Shown: positions 46,970 through 58,700 of the stretch, one piece after another
Numbering within the stretch: position 1 is the stretch's first letter
How the letters are laid out: the number at the start of each line of letters is the position of its first letter
Source: Allolobophora icterica
Taxonomy: Eukaryota; Annelida; Clitellata; Crassiclitellata; Lumbricidae
Length of the DNA: 64,000 bases
Reading direction: 5' to 3'
Assembly (NCBI GenBank): GCA_963556255.1
Contig: OY744616.1
Location: 11,998,054-12,062,053 of the forward strand
Notes under the pieces: generated by a model
The model's input: only the letters and a program-made list of their open reading frames with translations
What the model was told of the DNA's origin: nothing
Database searches by the model: none
Made by a program: the position numbers and the translations under genes

Positions 46970-47436
46970 TTACTCGTAGCCGTCGCGTTGTTTTATTTAA
47001 ATGCTTTAGATTGAATTTTTTGCTGATGACTGGAGCGAGGTTTGACCTTGCATCAAGCATGATAAATTAATCATTGGCAAGCATGATAAATTAATCATTG
47101 GCAATTATTTGCATGTGGTGACAACTGCAAAGAGGCCAGATGTACAGGCAGGTGAGCTTTCTACTACATGCATTGTGCAAATGTCGCTAATGACTTTTCC
47201 TTGTAAGAATTTCAGCTTTACGTTTGCTGGTTAGACCACTGCTTTCTTCCGTTGTCAACTCGCCATCTGTCGATGACTGTGATGCATCCTTCCTGTTTGT
47301 GCGCTACTCTTGTTATGTTTAATTCAGATGTAGTTCAGTCCTTTCGCTATGCTTCTGTAGAGAAAATATCAATGCACATGTTAAGAGTACAAACTGTTGC
47401 CTGATTGGTTGATGTGGAAGAACTTGAGGAAGTCTG
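46970..47436. other. TIPIN 3' region
   Basis: It starts with the likely 3' UTR. A 26-bp tandem pair (AAGCATGATAAATTAATCAT) lies at about 47053-47104. No canonical AATAAA was found close to the stop. Confidence 0.4.
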
Positions 47437-47439
47437 TTA

Positions 47440-47862
47440 GGGGCCATCCATATATTACGTACGCATGGAGGGGGAGGGGGTAAACCAAATGCATGTGTTT
47501 GCGTACGCTTGCAAACGGAAGCGGGGAGTTAAACCTATAATTTGTCTATATTGGCCCTCTTCAGCTATCAGTACTGTCAGGGGAAATAGGACTGTGGGAG
47601 AGGTGTCACTTATAAGATCTTACGTCTGTACCGCTGAACGCTATTATTAAACTATCACACAGCTGAGCATTGAGTCCATAGATTACTCATCCTTCAGTCT
47701 GGCCTAAAGTGCAGACAGCCGCTGCTGAACTGGTCTGGGAGGTGTGCGTCAAGCGTACGTACGCAGGTGGGGGGGGGGGTGGAAAAAAGTACGCTTGCGA
47801 ACAGGGATGGGGAGGGGTCCAATTTTCCCGGATTTTTGCATACGTAAAATATGTATGGCCCC
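47440..47862. mobile_element. Harbinger-like MITE family K, copy 1
   Basis: Termini GGGGCCATCCATATATTACG and the inverse CGTAAAATATGTATGGCCCC, with TTA directly duplicated at 47437-47439 and 47863-47865. The interior shares TATAATTTGTCTATATTGGC and TGGCCTAAAGTGCAGACAG with copy 2. The 3-bp TSD suggests PIF/Harbinger; that assignment is inference. Confidence 0.8.
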
Positions 47863-48289
47863 TTACAACACACACACCTACACACACCTGCATTGGTGTG
47901 AATTTTGTCTAGAATTAAGGGGTCATCCATAGAGGACGTCTGTAAACTATGACTTACTTTGGATCCCTCCCTCCCCTTGTCCGCATTTGACCTTACCCTC
48001 CCACTTAATTGCAGACGTCCGCACGCCAAAGCCAATGAACAAAAAACAACTTTGTGACTTGGAACATCGTTAATAAGCTACCAGAACGCTTTCTATTTTA
48101 TATAAAATCATGGTACTTAAAATGTCAACCAGTACATGCTATGTAAAATTTGAGGAAACCGCAGCGGAGTTTTTAACATGTTAACTGGTGGTGAAATTCC
48201 CCACCAGCCCTCTGAGATTCCCCACCAGTCCTTGCTCTTTTCCCACCAGTGAATTTTGCTCTTCATGTTTAGTCTCACCAGTCGCCACC

Positions 48290-48410
48290 AATGATGAGGA
48301 CTACGGCACTGCCCGCATTGTTGCAGTGCCAGTCCCAAACCTGGAGAAAGGAGGTGATGCTAATCATCTTTGTTATGACACAGCGTCGTTAAACAGCAAC
48401 TATTAAACCA
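48290..48410 (+). repeat. SINE family 4 copy
   Basis: GCAGTGCCAGTCCCAAACC then GTTATGACACAGCGTCGTTA and AACAGCAAC. Related copies are at 23640-24165, 51945-52045 and 53380-53440. Confidence 0.65.
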
Positions 48411-48540
48411 ATGATTAAATTATTTTATTTTATGACCTTCAGGCTTGAAGTTGAAATCCTCAGTCATTACATGTATAGCGTTTTCTGCATTAGCTACATG
48501 TATTAATAATAATTGGTCTACCATCTAAGCTAATCCGATA

Positions 48541-49480
48541 TCTATATATATAAAGGAGAAACTCTGTCTGTCTGTCTGTCTGTCACAGATCTTAGACCGG
48601 AATGCATTTCTACAGTTTTCGACCTTTTCACTCGAAACCTTCACTACTGTCTCGGGGTGGGCATTACACAGCCAGTGTGAGGTTTCGATTTCCCAGTTTT
48701 CACCGCTACCATGGTCTCCCGGCCAAAAAACCTACCCTCGCCATGCATTCTTACCTCATAACAGAACCTTAGACTAAACCTATTTTCACTCGCCAGATGG
48801 AGCTGCCGGGTTAAGCAGCTAGGGGCCGTCCACATATTACGTACGCAATGAGGGGGGGAGGGGGGTCGGATTTTTGCGATTTTGCGTACGGGTGCGAACG
48901 GGGGGGGGAGGGGTGGACAAAAGTGTACGTACACAAAATAAATTTCTAATTATGAGGTCCACATTAGCCTATTTATAACTCTCTATTGTCCTATAGTCAG
49001 TCGTTCGATGGCATTTTATTACATTATATAAAAGCCATGTGCAGTTATTCTGTGCTGTGAACGAGATACCTATAATTTGTCTATATTGGCCCTCACTCAT
49101 CCTTCAATCTGGCCTAAAGTGCAGACAGACAGTCGTTCCCGAGACACTTCCTGCAGCTGGTCTTGGGGGGGGGGTGAGCGTCAAGTGTACGTACACAGGG
49201 GGGGTGTGGAAGAAAGTACGCTTGCGAACGGGGGGGTCCAATTTTCCCGGAATTTTGCGTACGTAATATATGGATGGCCCCCTACAGTACGGATTCGCTA
49301 GAGGGATTGAAACTTTGACAATGGTGATGATGCAGCTACATTACCGATTCGCTAGAGGGATTCAAACTTTGACAGTGGCGGTGGTGGTGGTGGTGGTGGT
49401 GGTGGTGGTGGGTGGGTGGTGGTGGTGGTGGTGTGGATTGAAATTTATAACCCCGGGCAACGCCGGGTAAACCAGCTAGT
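48541..49480 (+). mobile_element. Non-autonomous Helentron-type Helitron
   Basis: The left end is TCTATATATATAAAGG followed by GAAACTCTGTCTGTCTGTC. The right end is a CCCGGGCAACGCCGGG hairpin (452-467 of 49 kb), then TAAACCAGCTAGT at 49480. This pairing of ends is characteristic of Helentron/HINE elements. No Rep/helicase is present. A family K MITE (48822-49281) and a GTG microsatellite (49376-49433) lie inside. Confidence 0.8.
48822..49281. mobile_element. Harbinger-like MITE family K, copy 2, inside the Helentron
   Basis: GGGGCCGTCCACATATTACG at the left and CGTAATATATGGATGGCCCC at the right, with CTA on both sides (48819-48821 and 49282-49284). Confidence 0.8.
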
Positions 49481-49484
49481 ATAC

Positions 49485-50065
49485 ATATATATATGTGTGT
49501 GTATAACTGTATATACATGTATATATATACACACATATATATATACACACATAATAATATATATATATATAGCTTTTTATAAAAGTTATTAAACTTAAAC
49601 AACCCACTATTAACATATTCTCCAACTTGAAGACCGTTAAATTTTGAACAAATTTTTTCAAGTTTCTCTAATTCAGTGCTTTTTTACTTCAAATTACACG
49701 TGAAAACTGTCCTTTTTCAAAATATCCCCAGCATTGGAAATTATTTTTTTTAAACCTGGGAAGCGATTTTAATTTTTTAAATTTGTAGCTTATCGGCCTA
49801 CTAAGTAAAGTTGGCTGCCTTGAGTACTATAGCGGATTAGCGAAAACCGAAAGATGCAGGAACATTCGTATTAAAGTGCATGAATTGAATTGAATTCCGA
49901 CATTTTTGGGCCGCTGACGTCGATAAGAAAAAATGTGTGCAATTCTCAGTGTATTGTATTGTATATTGTTTGTATAGATCTGAACATGTATTTAAATACA
50001 ATGTATAAAGCACCTCTCACAGTGTTCGCTAATCAGAGGCGCTCCCAATGCGAAAGGTATCCTAT
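49485..50065. other. No gene seen
   Basis: Short TATATG runs to 49570, then AT-rich unique sequence. Confidence 0.45.
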
Positions 50066-50901
50066 CAAAGGGGCGAAAATCAAAAGGGCGAAAATCAATA
50101 AAGCGAATGATAAATAAGGCGCATGTTCAAAGGGCGAAAAGCAAAAGGGCGCATGTTTAAAAGGGCGAATGTAGATAAAGAACGTGTTTAGAGGGGCTTA
50201 TAAGCGCTTATAAAGACGAAGGATATTGAAAAGAGTGAAACATGGAAAATGTAGCCTAAACATCTCCTATTCCATAGCAAACAAGGATTTAAAAAGTTCG
50301 ATTCAGTGTCATATTATAAAGACTGTCGATGTTGCTTATAGTTTACTATCCGTCAAGTTTAGTGGGTTTGGCAAAGGTGCTTGATATTATTTTATGTCTA
50401 ACACGTCTTATTCTTTGCTTTAAGTTACCGTTAGGCCTAGTTGGGAGCTTACAAGTGTCATACTGCTGCTGATCCAACATCAGTTGCTACAGTTGCAACG
50501 ATACTGTGTGTTGTTTCCGTAGTTTTTGTTGCCCGTTGCTTCATATCAGCTACAACTCTTCTTGCACTTAGCAAAACTTGGTACATGGGTATGCTCACAT
50601 GGCAACTTTGTCAAGACATCGCCTTCCGTATGGCATCAAGCCAAGCATTTCGCAATGCGATAAGCTTACTCTGCACATTTCCAATAAGCCTAGGCTACGG
50701 CTTATAGCCTATAAAGGTGCGCTTTCTTACATTTCGCACTTATCTTCGTAAACACGCTTTTTTATTTACATTCGCTCTTAAACATGCGCCCTTTTGCTTT
50801 TCGCCCTTTTGAACATGCGCCTTATTTATCATTCGCTTTATTGATTTTCGCCCTTTTGAATGCGCCCTTTTGATTTCGCCCTTTTGATTTTCGCCCCTTT
50901 G
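50066..50901. mobile_element. Foldback-like element with ~120-bp terminal inverted repeats
   Basis: The left arm (50066 to about 50185) and right arm (about 50755 to 50901) are inverted copies made of irregular CAAAGGGCGAAAATC and GGGCGCATGTT subunits. The right arm has one extra subunit pair. About 570 bp of unique sequence lies between, with an 88-codon frame that has no recognisable features. The tips CAAAGGGGCGAAAATC and GATTTTCGCCCCTTTG match perfectly. No target duplication was found. Confidence 0.8.
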
Positions 50902-50944
50902 AAAGTAAACCGTGCGAAAGACCCAGTGAATAGAAAGTGCTTTT

Positions 50945-51600
50945 AAGACAGGGGAACGAGGCACTTGGACCACCAGCTAATAAAGATATACGTGTCAATG
51001 GAGGCAGTTGATTCCAAAGAGCAGGACCAATGAAGAAACAGCTCGAGTTTTGGCCATAGGAGTTCTGGCTCGTGGGACAAAAAGCTCATGGCGGTTAAGC
51101 GATCGTAATGGACGGAGGGAAGCAGCTTAAACAGGCAGACGAACGAGGACACAGAGGTACTTGAGTCAGTTGAGTGCTAAGCGTGTATAAGACCGAAGGA
51201 CTAAAGTGAGAACCTTAAGCTGAATCCGAGTAGTAAGGGGAAGCCAATAAAAACGATCGAACATAAAGATGAAATATGAGACAAGCGAGGAAGTCGGGGT
51301 AATAATCTGGCCGCAGCTTCTAAAACAGCCTGGGTGGTGGGGGGTGTTAGACGAACATTTGGCAGACCGATCAAAAGAATTGTAGTAGACAATTCTGGAG
51401 CAGATGAAGGCGTAAATGATAGTGGTAAAAACGGCGGAGGAGACAGAGCGTCGGATTGCTCTAAACCGTCTCGGGTGAAGGTAGGAAGAACGGGTAGGGC
51501 CTAAGATTAGCAATGTGTTCAGAAAAGGTGAGCTTACTGTCAAGGACAACTGTAGGGCCTACAGACCAAGGTCACGGACACTAGAAAGAACAGTGAATGA
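50945..51600 (-). pseudogene. CR1-like LINE RT C-terminal relic
   Basis: On the minus strand: AFICSRIVYYNS, then FDRFYWLPLTTRIQLKVLTL (the HWLP-x-RI-KL motif), then in a shifted frame HELFVPRARTPMAKTRAVSS and LFGINCLP. These are the closing motifs of CR1/L2-like reverse transcriptases. Frames break several times. Confidence 0.75.
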
Positions 51601-51944
51601 CGTGAATTTCTCAGCAAGAAGTGGAAGTCTATAGCTTGAGGAGCACGCTGACGAGTAGGCCTGTAGGCCTACAACGCTGAGGAGTTTTTGTAGCGCCATT
51701 TTACGAGTCCGGACATCTCTTGAGTAGTCCTGACATTCCTCATCTACCATGGATAACATCTAGCGAGTATACGCTATAGCCTATTGCTGACTTTGAACGA
51801 TGACGTCGAGTGCTTGACCTTGACACTTAGACATTGACTTCTATTGTACAGTTTTAAGTCCTGAATTTCTTCAGGGATAGGAATCTCCATAAGAGTGGGG
51901 TCGTTTCTGCTTCGGTCTGTTCTAGTCAGGAGTTTCCAATCGGA

Positions 51945-52045
51945 GCTCCGCCACTGTCCGTAGTGCCAGTCCCAAGTCTGGTAAAGGACGAGGGGACGTT
52001 AATCATATTTGTTATGACACAGCATCGATAAACAGGAACTAACCG
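51945..52045 (+). repeat. SINE family 4 copy
   Basis: CGTAGTGCCAGTCCCAAGTC and TGTTATGACACAGCATCG match the copies at 48290 and 23640. Confidence 0.65.
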
Positions 52046-52429
52046 TTTCCAATCTCAAGCTGAAGAAAGCGAATATGAATCTTCAAAGTCCTTGGCCGGT
52101 TTTAATGTTGGCCGGCGATTATACTTGTGGTTATTGACAGAGTCTTAATCTGCGGTCAAGGAGGACTTGAAGAGTGTGATAAAACTCTCATCGGGTTCTC
52201 AAGAAAAATTTTACCATACAGTAGGCAGCATATTTACTGTAGGCTGATGCGAGGAAGCGCACTGGAGAAACTGCTGTACTCGCTGCGGGTAACTGCCTTT
52301 TATATCAGTCACGAGAGGCCGCTCCTGGATCTGTTTCCTTGGCGAAGTCGCTCAAAATAACAGTTCTGAGTAATCACCACTGTCAAGGCAAGCCTCTGTT
52401 TAGGTGCTGGATGACGCTGCAACAATTAT

Positions 52430-52810
52430 TCGCGTAACGGATGTTTTCCAAATCCGGGGCTATAATTTTATTCCGGTTTCATTACTAAGGTCGTTTCTTT
52501 ATTTTCGTTTCCAGTGCCGTTCGTAGTACTCGTCGTAAGAGCGTTTCCTTGTCGTTGGACACCCGGCAGCCATTTTGGTATCCAATGCGCCGTCAACGAC
52601 CGCGCTATTTCTAGTCCCCCAACGGGCAATCGGTCTTGAGCTGAGTTAATTAAAGTTCGTCTTCCTCGTCGCTTGCCGTAGATTGCCTTCGACGTTGCTC
52701 CTGGTCACGAGTCAACTTGGAGTGGTGCAGTTCCTCCTCAACTGACGTCAATTTGCAACGGAATTGATGGACGGTGAGCAAAACGGATTGGTTTCGACTC
52801 TAGGCCGTTC
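52430..52810 (+). promoter_or_regulatory. Possible CpG-rich promoter-like region
   Basis: Raised CG content with GCAGCCATTTTGG (YY1-like), CCAATGCG and a TGACGTCAATTTG word, then a possible donor ATGGACG|GTGAGC near 52771. It could start an unseen transcript or be an alternative start for PRKAR2. No coding exon supports it. Confidence 0.25.
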
Positions 52811-53690
52811 GTTGCCTTTCGCAATGTAGGATTACCTAGAGAAAACTGTAAACGTAGGATGCAATATAGGCCTAATGATAGAGTTTGTTGGTAAGTTAAT
52901 ACTTAGCGACACTGCTGAGTCCTTGACTCCTTGCAAAGATGATTAGCCTCGCCCTCCTATAGGCCTACTTCGTCCAAGCTTTGTTATCGTTATCTTAAAT
53001 TTCACATTTCTAAAGCGCGATTTTAGACTTCCACTTAGTTACAGAATATTATATTGACTATCCAGTTTCTTGTCTCTTTTTTATGATGCTCTTGATGTAG
53101 CATAATAATAGTTCTATTTTCAACTCTAAACTGTTTAATTAACTCTCTTTCTCCAAATTTTATGATCTTATTACTTCTGCGATTTATATTTTCTCTCAGC
53201 TTGTACACCAATGTGCGGTTCGCTTTTGGTTTGTTCCGCTAAAGAACATTAACAACAATAAAAATCTAAGCGCAAAGCACCAACTTATTCACGAGCGCTG
53301 CGTCAAGTCAAAGCGTTTCTTCAAAGATAGTCAAGGAAATTCTGAGTTCGTTTGCCTAAGAGACCAGAGAGGAGACAGAGGAAAAGACTTGGGAGTTGGG
53401 ACTGGCACTTCCAGAGTACGAAGAGTGGCGGAATTGGGAGAGTCTGTGAAACTGCGTCGAATTTTAATCCTGCAGAATGTTCCATGATTGGATAACTTGG
53501 ATAGTTCGGGATATTGTATAGATTCGATCGAAGTGGATGCGTGAATGGAATATGAGGACCGACTAATCCATGAAAGCGTATGTGCTGCGTCGTTACAATC
53601 GATGCCTTGATCCTTGGATCAATAATACAATTCATTGGCCTTGATCTCAATCCATATGTTATAACGCAGATCTATAAAGCGCCCCTATAC
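52810..53690. other. No gene; SINE fragments
   Basis: Family 2 pieces at about 52985-53020 and 53268-53310 and a reversed family 4 piece at 53380-53440 (GGGACTGGCACTTCCAGAG). Confidence 0.45.
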
Positions 53691-53850
53691 AGAGACCAAG
53701 CATCAATCGATGGCGCCGAGCAATTGTGAGCGATGGACTTGCTCAACGTCCCTACACAGTAATCCGTCTCAGGAGAGTATTGTATTGTATTGTATGTTCA
53801 ATACAATACTCTCGAGAGACGGTTACTGGAACCCGTACTCTCCTCCTAAC
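53690..53850 (+). repeat. SINE family 3 copy with an embedded hairpin
   Basis: GACCAAGCATCAATCGATGG and GAGCAATTGTGAGCG lead into a long hairpin, 53757-53828: CAGTAA, CCGTCTC and GAGAGTATTGTATTG pair with their inverses around an 11-base loop. Confidence 0.75.
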
Positions 53851-54133
53851 ACTATAAGCTTACTACCGAACGACTTTGCGTCTTGTGAAGGCGCCTGTAT
53901 GTTGCATTTTTGATGATGCGAATAAGTCGTGTGACTTATTCACGTGACAGAAACGCCCAGTAGCTACGAAGGCGCTAAAACGACCAAACGTCCGTCTTCG
54001 TATCTCCCAATCAGCTGCTCTCGACCATCTTGTACCTGATATATACTCCGTCGTTTACGAATTTTTTATCCTCTTCTTTCCTTCTACCACCCTCTTAGTT
54101 CTCTCATAGTTCCTCCTCCTCCCCGTCCTCCCC

Positions 54134-54316
54134 CAGGGGCGTAAAAAGTAGGGGGGTATCAATTTCTTACATACACGAAGCAAGGCGAGACTACGATCTC
54201 TGGGAAGGCTCAATAATAATACTGATTGGCATTGTTTAAAAAGTGGGGGTATGGTACCCCAGTTAAAAACGTGGAGGTAGGGGTACCACTCGTACCCCTC
54301 ACAAATTACGCCTATG
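54134..54316 (+). mobile_element. MITE family G, copy D
   Basis: CAGGGGCGTAAAAAG at the left and CAAATTACGCCTATG at the right; 183 bp, with the shared ACACGAAGCAAGGCG segment. It is inserted in a CTCCTCC-rich tract, which prevents a clean call of its target duplication. Confidence 0.85.
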
Positions 54317-54539
54317 CTCCTTCCCTCCTTCTTCTCCTCCTCCTCCTCGTCATTATCCTCCTACTCCTCCTTTCTATTTATAAAATCTATGTTTCAAACT
54401 GTTTCGATTATTATCTGCTGCGTTCTACCTGCACCGCTTGACACAAGAGGCTAAACCGACGTCACAGGCTATGTACAATGACGACGTTGCTTATTAAAGC
54501 CGCAATGATCCTTAATCTTCCGCGATGCACTAAACTTGC

Positions 54540-55090
54540 TTCGCGCATGCGCATCACGTGGGCGTCGCCTGTGTAACGCCTGCTCGCGAACGGCGCACAC
54601 ATCTCATCGGACGCGTGCAGCGGAAGTGGCAATGTTGAGATTCAGTTTCCGCTTTCATCATCTTCCTCGTCATCAGACAGTACCAGCCAATCGCCGATCG
54701 TTCTTCACAGAGCTGACGGTATAACCGGTAGAGTGGGGTCGACAGTTGAGCGGCGGCGGCGGCAGCGGCAGCGGCGCACAACCCTCGTAGCGGGATTAGT
54801 AAGCTCTCGACGACGGCGCACAGCTCTGCGAGAGATCGACGCAAATCGAAGCGGTCGGTGGCGTACGGCGACGCCGGCAGAGACGGTCTCAGCGCATCGG
54901 GTCAATACGCCGCGTGCCCAGCGCGGTGTCTCAAAGGCATCGCGGTTCGTGTGTAGTGGAGCCAGGCATCGCGAGAACAGGAATCGTTTAGGACGAGTAA
55001 ATCCGTCAGCATTGCTCTCATAAAAGGGTCGTCGTCGTCATAGGGCAGGGCCTTGGGCGTCTGCACAGCGCACCGGCGTCAATCTGCGAC
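54540..55090 (+). promoter_or_regulatory. CpG-island promoter, probably of PRKAR2
   Basis: A CG-rich stretch with a perfect NRF1-like GCGCATGCGC (54544-54553), CACGTG just after, AGCCAATCG (CCAAT) near 54677 and a GCGGCGGCGG block near 54750. A donor-like GGATTA|GTAAGC near 54798 could end a 5' UTR exon that joins an acceptor at about 56719 (TTCCTTTTCAG) before the PRKAR2 ATG. The link to PRKAR2 is inferred from order, strand and distance (2.3 kb). Confidence 0.5.
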
Positions 55091-55099
55091 GATTTAAGG

Positions 55100-55970
55100 T
55101 AACCGAATTTTTCACAGATGCATAATTTGTGGCCCTGTGATGTGCGGCGGGTTCTGGCGAGAAGGAAAGGGAGTCGGCGCAGTGGAGTATCTGAGGAATG
55201 ATCGGTTGCAGAGATCAGAAGTCGGATGGATAGATGGATGGATGGATGGGTGGATGTTTCGATGGATGGATGAATAGATGGTTTGATGGACGGATGGATG
55301 AATGCATGGATTGATGGATGGATGGATGTATGAATACTAGATAGATGAATAGATGGATGGATGGATGGATGGTGGATAGATGGATGGACGCATTGAACGG
55401 ACGGATGGATAGACGGACGGACGGATGGATGGATGGATGGACTAATGAATGATGGAATGAATGACCTTCTCCCTCTGCTCAGGGCCAAACTAATGACTGG
55501 CTTTTCCTCATCGGTCTCGCGTTCCCTAGAGGCATTTCTGTTTCCCCAGGGTTTCTGTGCTGAGAGCGCCTCTGAACAGTTCTTCTGCGAGAGGCGCTTT
55601 ATAAATATCTAGATGCAATACTATACAGAAAATGCAATATATGTACACATATAATACATGCAGATATATATATGCATTATACATTATATGCATATATATA
55701 TCTGACTGAAACGTAGACAGAAGAAATCAACATGTATGTATATATAAATCATGTATAACCTAGAATGTAACCTTTACACTAAACTAATGTGTCGCTATCT
55801 CTGTTGTTGGCTGCAATAAAGATTTTTTGATTCGATTTGATTTGATATTTTTATGGCTCTGTAAACAACATGAAGCAACAACCAGATTCTATTATAATTA
55901 TGTTTCATGTGGAGCAACACGATAGGATGATGACGATGATGATGATGAAAACTGACATGTATTACACATG

Positions 55971-56016
<46 letters not shown>

Positions 56017-56237
56017 ACATACACACACATACACACACATATATACACACACATACACACATACACATACATACATAGTTACATACACACACATACACAT
56101 ATACATACATACATATACACACATACACACATACATAGACACACATACATACACACAGACATACATACCCGCCTTCAATGTGTCTGTCGGTCGGTGTTGC
56201 CGTCGCTGCGAAATGATCTCCGTTTCATTATCGATCG

Positions 56238-56315
<78 letters not shown>

Positions 56316-56718
56316 GTATATATTTTTATTTATTTGCATCTAATCCTCCGCCTTCCAATTATTCTCGCCTTAAACGACAACCGCCTTGACAGCTGCTCTG
56401 CCTCCTTTCTCGAACTGGCTCCCTGGAAACCGGACTCGGACCTCTCTTGGACTTCTCTTCTTCTTCTTCTTCTTGGACTACTCTCTGGAAACACCCTCTG
56501 ATTTGATGTAGCGTTCGTGAATAGGCTGGTTCCCTGCGCTTGGCCTTCGAGTGGCGCTTTAGAAGTTTGGAGATTACGATATACATATAGACATACATAT
56601 AAATATATACATACATAGACATAATATATGAACACATACACATATTATATATATATATGTATGTATGTATGTATATATATATATATATATAATATATATA
56701 ATATATGTTCCTTTTCAG
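55100..56718. repeat. Repeat-rich 5' intron of PRKAR2
   Basis: Holds a GATG block (55222-55446), a repeat-tail hairpin (55559-55612), CA/CATA runs (55974-56170), an (AATC)n tract (56231-56314), a reversed SINE family 2 unit (56508-56582) and TA runs (56645-56705). No exon. Confidence 0.7.
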
Positions 56719-56860
56719 CTTGCGTTTCAAGGTCTTCGAATCATCAGACATAGATTGAGTTGAACCGAGCTTGGCGGAGGAATACCTTCAGACCGTCCTT
56801 GAAGTTCGGTCGTTGGACTGGTCAATCGCCGCCTGAGCGTGTCCGGTGGCAGTGGACACT

Positions 56861-57306
56861 ATGGACCTGTCGATCCCGAACGGTCTCTTCGATCTCCTGA
56901 AGAACGTGACGATAGCCGTTCTTCGCGAACGACCGCTCGACATCTACGAGTTCGTTGCCGATTTCTTCATCAAGCTGCGCGACTCTCGTCGGGCGGGTGC
57001 TGTCGGACCACCCTCCCCTACGTCGTCCCTTCCGGCGGAGGGTGACCTCGGTCCCCCGATGGCCACTCCCTCTGTGCCGCTCTACATCGTCGTCGATGAC
57101 GATGGGCTGGCTGGAGAACCGGATCCGGCCACGTTCAGACCGAAGGTGCGCAGGCAGAGCCGGAACGGAAGAAGGGGATCGGTGTCGGCGGAGCGATACG
57201 ATCCGGAAGCGGATTCGGCCGACTGCGGTCAATGGGCCTCCTACCCAAAGACACAGGAACAAGAGGAACGACTGACGGAAGCAGTCAAAGACATTCTACT
57301 CTTCAG
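56861..57306 (+). CDS. PRKAR2: cAMP-dependent protein kinase type II regulatory subunit, first coding exon (partial gene)
   Basis: R subunits hold PKA inactive until cAMP binds and anchor it to AKAPs (known). This exon encodes 148 residues plus two bases, ending TTCAG|GTTAGG. Residues 4-43 are the RII dimerisation/docking domain: SIPNGLFDLLKNVTIAVLRE, then EFVADFFIKLRDSR. A variable linker follows, then RRGSVSAERYDPE around residues 104-116: the inhibitor site with a phosphorylatable Ser107, the hallmark of type II. Next come YPKTQEQEERLTEAVKDILLF, the start of the N-linker before cAMP domain A. I chose ATG at 56861; the frame is open upstream without another ATG. The cAMP-binding domains are not in the window and should lie to the right of 64000, so the first coding intron exceeds 6.6 kb. 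Confidence 0.92.
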
Positions 57307-57344
57307 GTTAGGACCTCGTTGGGTCTGCTCGGCTCTCTTTCCTG

Positions 57345-57665
57345 CCTGTCCTGTCCTAGTTTTGTCCTAGTCTTGTCCTAGTTTTGTCCTAGTCTTGTCC
57401 TAGTCCTGTCCTAGTTTTGTCCTAGTCCTGTCTTAGTCCTGGTCTAGCTCTGTCCTCGCCCTGTCCTGCTCTGTCCTAGTCCTTTCCTAGTCCTGTCCTG
57501 TCCTGTGCCCTGTCCTGCTCTGCCACAGTCCTGGCTTAGTCCTGTCCTAGTCTAGTACTAGTTCTGTCCTAATCCTGTCCTAGTCCTGTCCTAGGTCCTG
57601 TCCTAGTCCTGTCCTATCCTCTCGTCTTCTCTCCTCTCCTCTCCTCTCCTCTCTCCTCTGCTCTG
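57345..57665. repeat. GTCCTA-based minisatellite at the start of the PRKAR2 intron
   Basis: TGTCCTAGTCC / TTTTGTCCTAGTC units of 10-12 bp are repeated about 25 times with variation, beginning about 40 bases after the exon's donor, and end in a CTCTC run. Confidence 0.9.
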
Positions 57666-58190
57666 CTACTCCTCCCTTCACCTGGGTTCTCAGTGGACAT
57701 GGTATAGTTCAGTGGACATGATATCTGAGTGGACATGGTAGTTCAGTGGACAAGCTATAACTTAGTGGAAATGGTGACTCACCTGTTTTCTATTATTCAC
57801 ATCAGAGCCCGGTGTATAATTTATATACATGACTTGCTGTTCATGCTTCGGACTGGAATTGGTATACGGCTCATACGCACGAACGTTGCTGGGACCGTTA
57901 TTGGGGTCGTTTCCACGGAGAGGTTGTCAAGGAGAGTTCATTTATGATGATCAGCAACACCGGTAGCAGACAGCCGCATGGGCATTGTTATGAAACTAAG
58001 CATTGTAGGTCAAAGGTCGAGGGAAGGTCAGACGGGCAATAACTATTGGTTGAGCTTCGTCGGTTAATTGCTCTCGGCTGATCAATGTGTCCGTCGGTCG
58101 GTGGGTGGGTGTTGCCGTCGCTGCGAAATGATCTACGTTGCATTCAGACGCATACAACATCACCAGCAGTTTCAACTGGCTCAATCATTC
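57666..58190. other. No exon seen
   Basis: GTGGACATGGTA-like short repeats at 57690-57770, then unique sequence. Confidence 0.4.
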
Positions 58191-58194
58191 GATC

Positions 58195-58416
58195 GATCGA
58201 TCAATCAATCAATCAATCGACCACCCAATCGCTCACTCACTCACTCACTCACTCACTCACTCACTCACTCACTCACTCACTCACTCACTCACTCACTCAC
58301 TCACTCACTCACTCACTCACTCACTCACTCACTCACTCACTCACTCACTCACTCACTCACTCACTCACTCACTCACTCACTCACGCACTCACTCACTCAC
58401 TCACTCACTCACTCAC

Positions 58417-58500
<84 letters not shown>

Positions 58501-58700
58501 CCAAACATCTAAGCAATCAATCAACAAGCCAACCAACCAATCAACCAACCATCCAATCAATCAACCACCCAATCAATGAATCAATGAATCAGTCAGTCAG
58601 TCCATCAGTCAGTCAATCAATCAATCAATCAATAAATCAACCATCTGATCGATCAATCAATCAATCAGTCAACCGATCAGTTGTCAGTCAGCAAGTCAAC
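58195..58700. repeat. (ACTC)n and (AATC)n compound tract
   Basis: About 47 ACTC units at 58229-58418, then about 20 AATC units and degenerate AACC/AGTC units to 58700. Confidence 0.95.

Noticed and set aside
50441..50707. 88-codon frame with hydrophobic stretches inside the foldback element
   Set aside because: No family resemblance, no splice or promoter context; hydrophobicity fits a chance frame.
56846..56860. PRKAR2 start at 56846
   Set aside because: The codon is GTG; ATG at 56861 directly precedes the conserved IPxGL docking motif.
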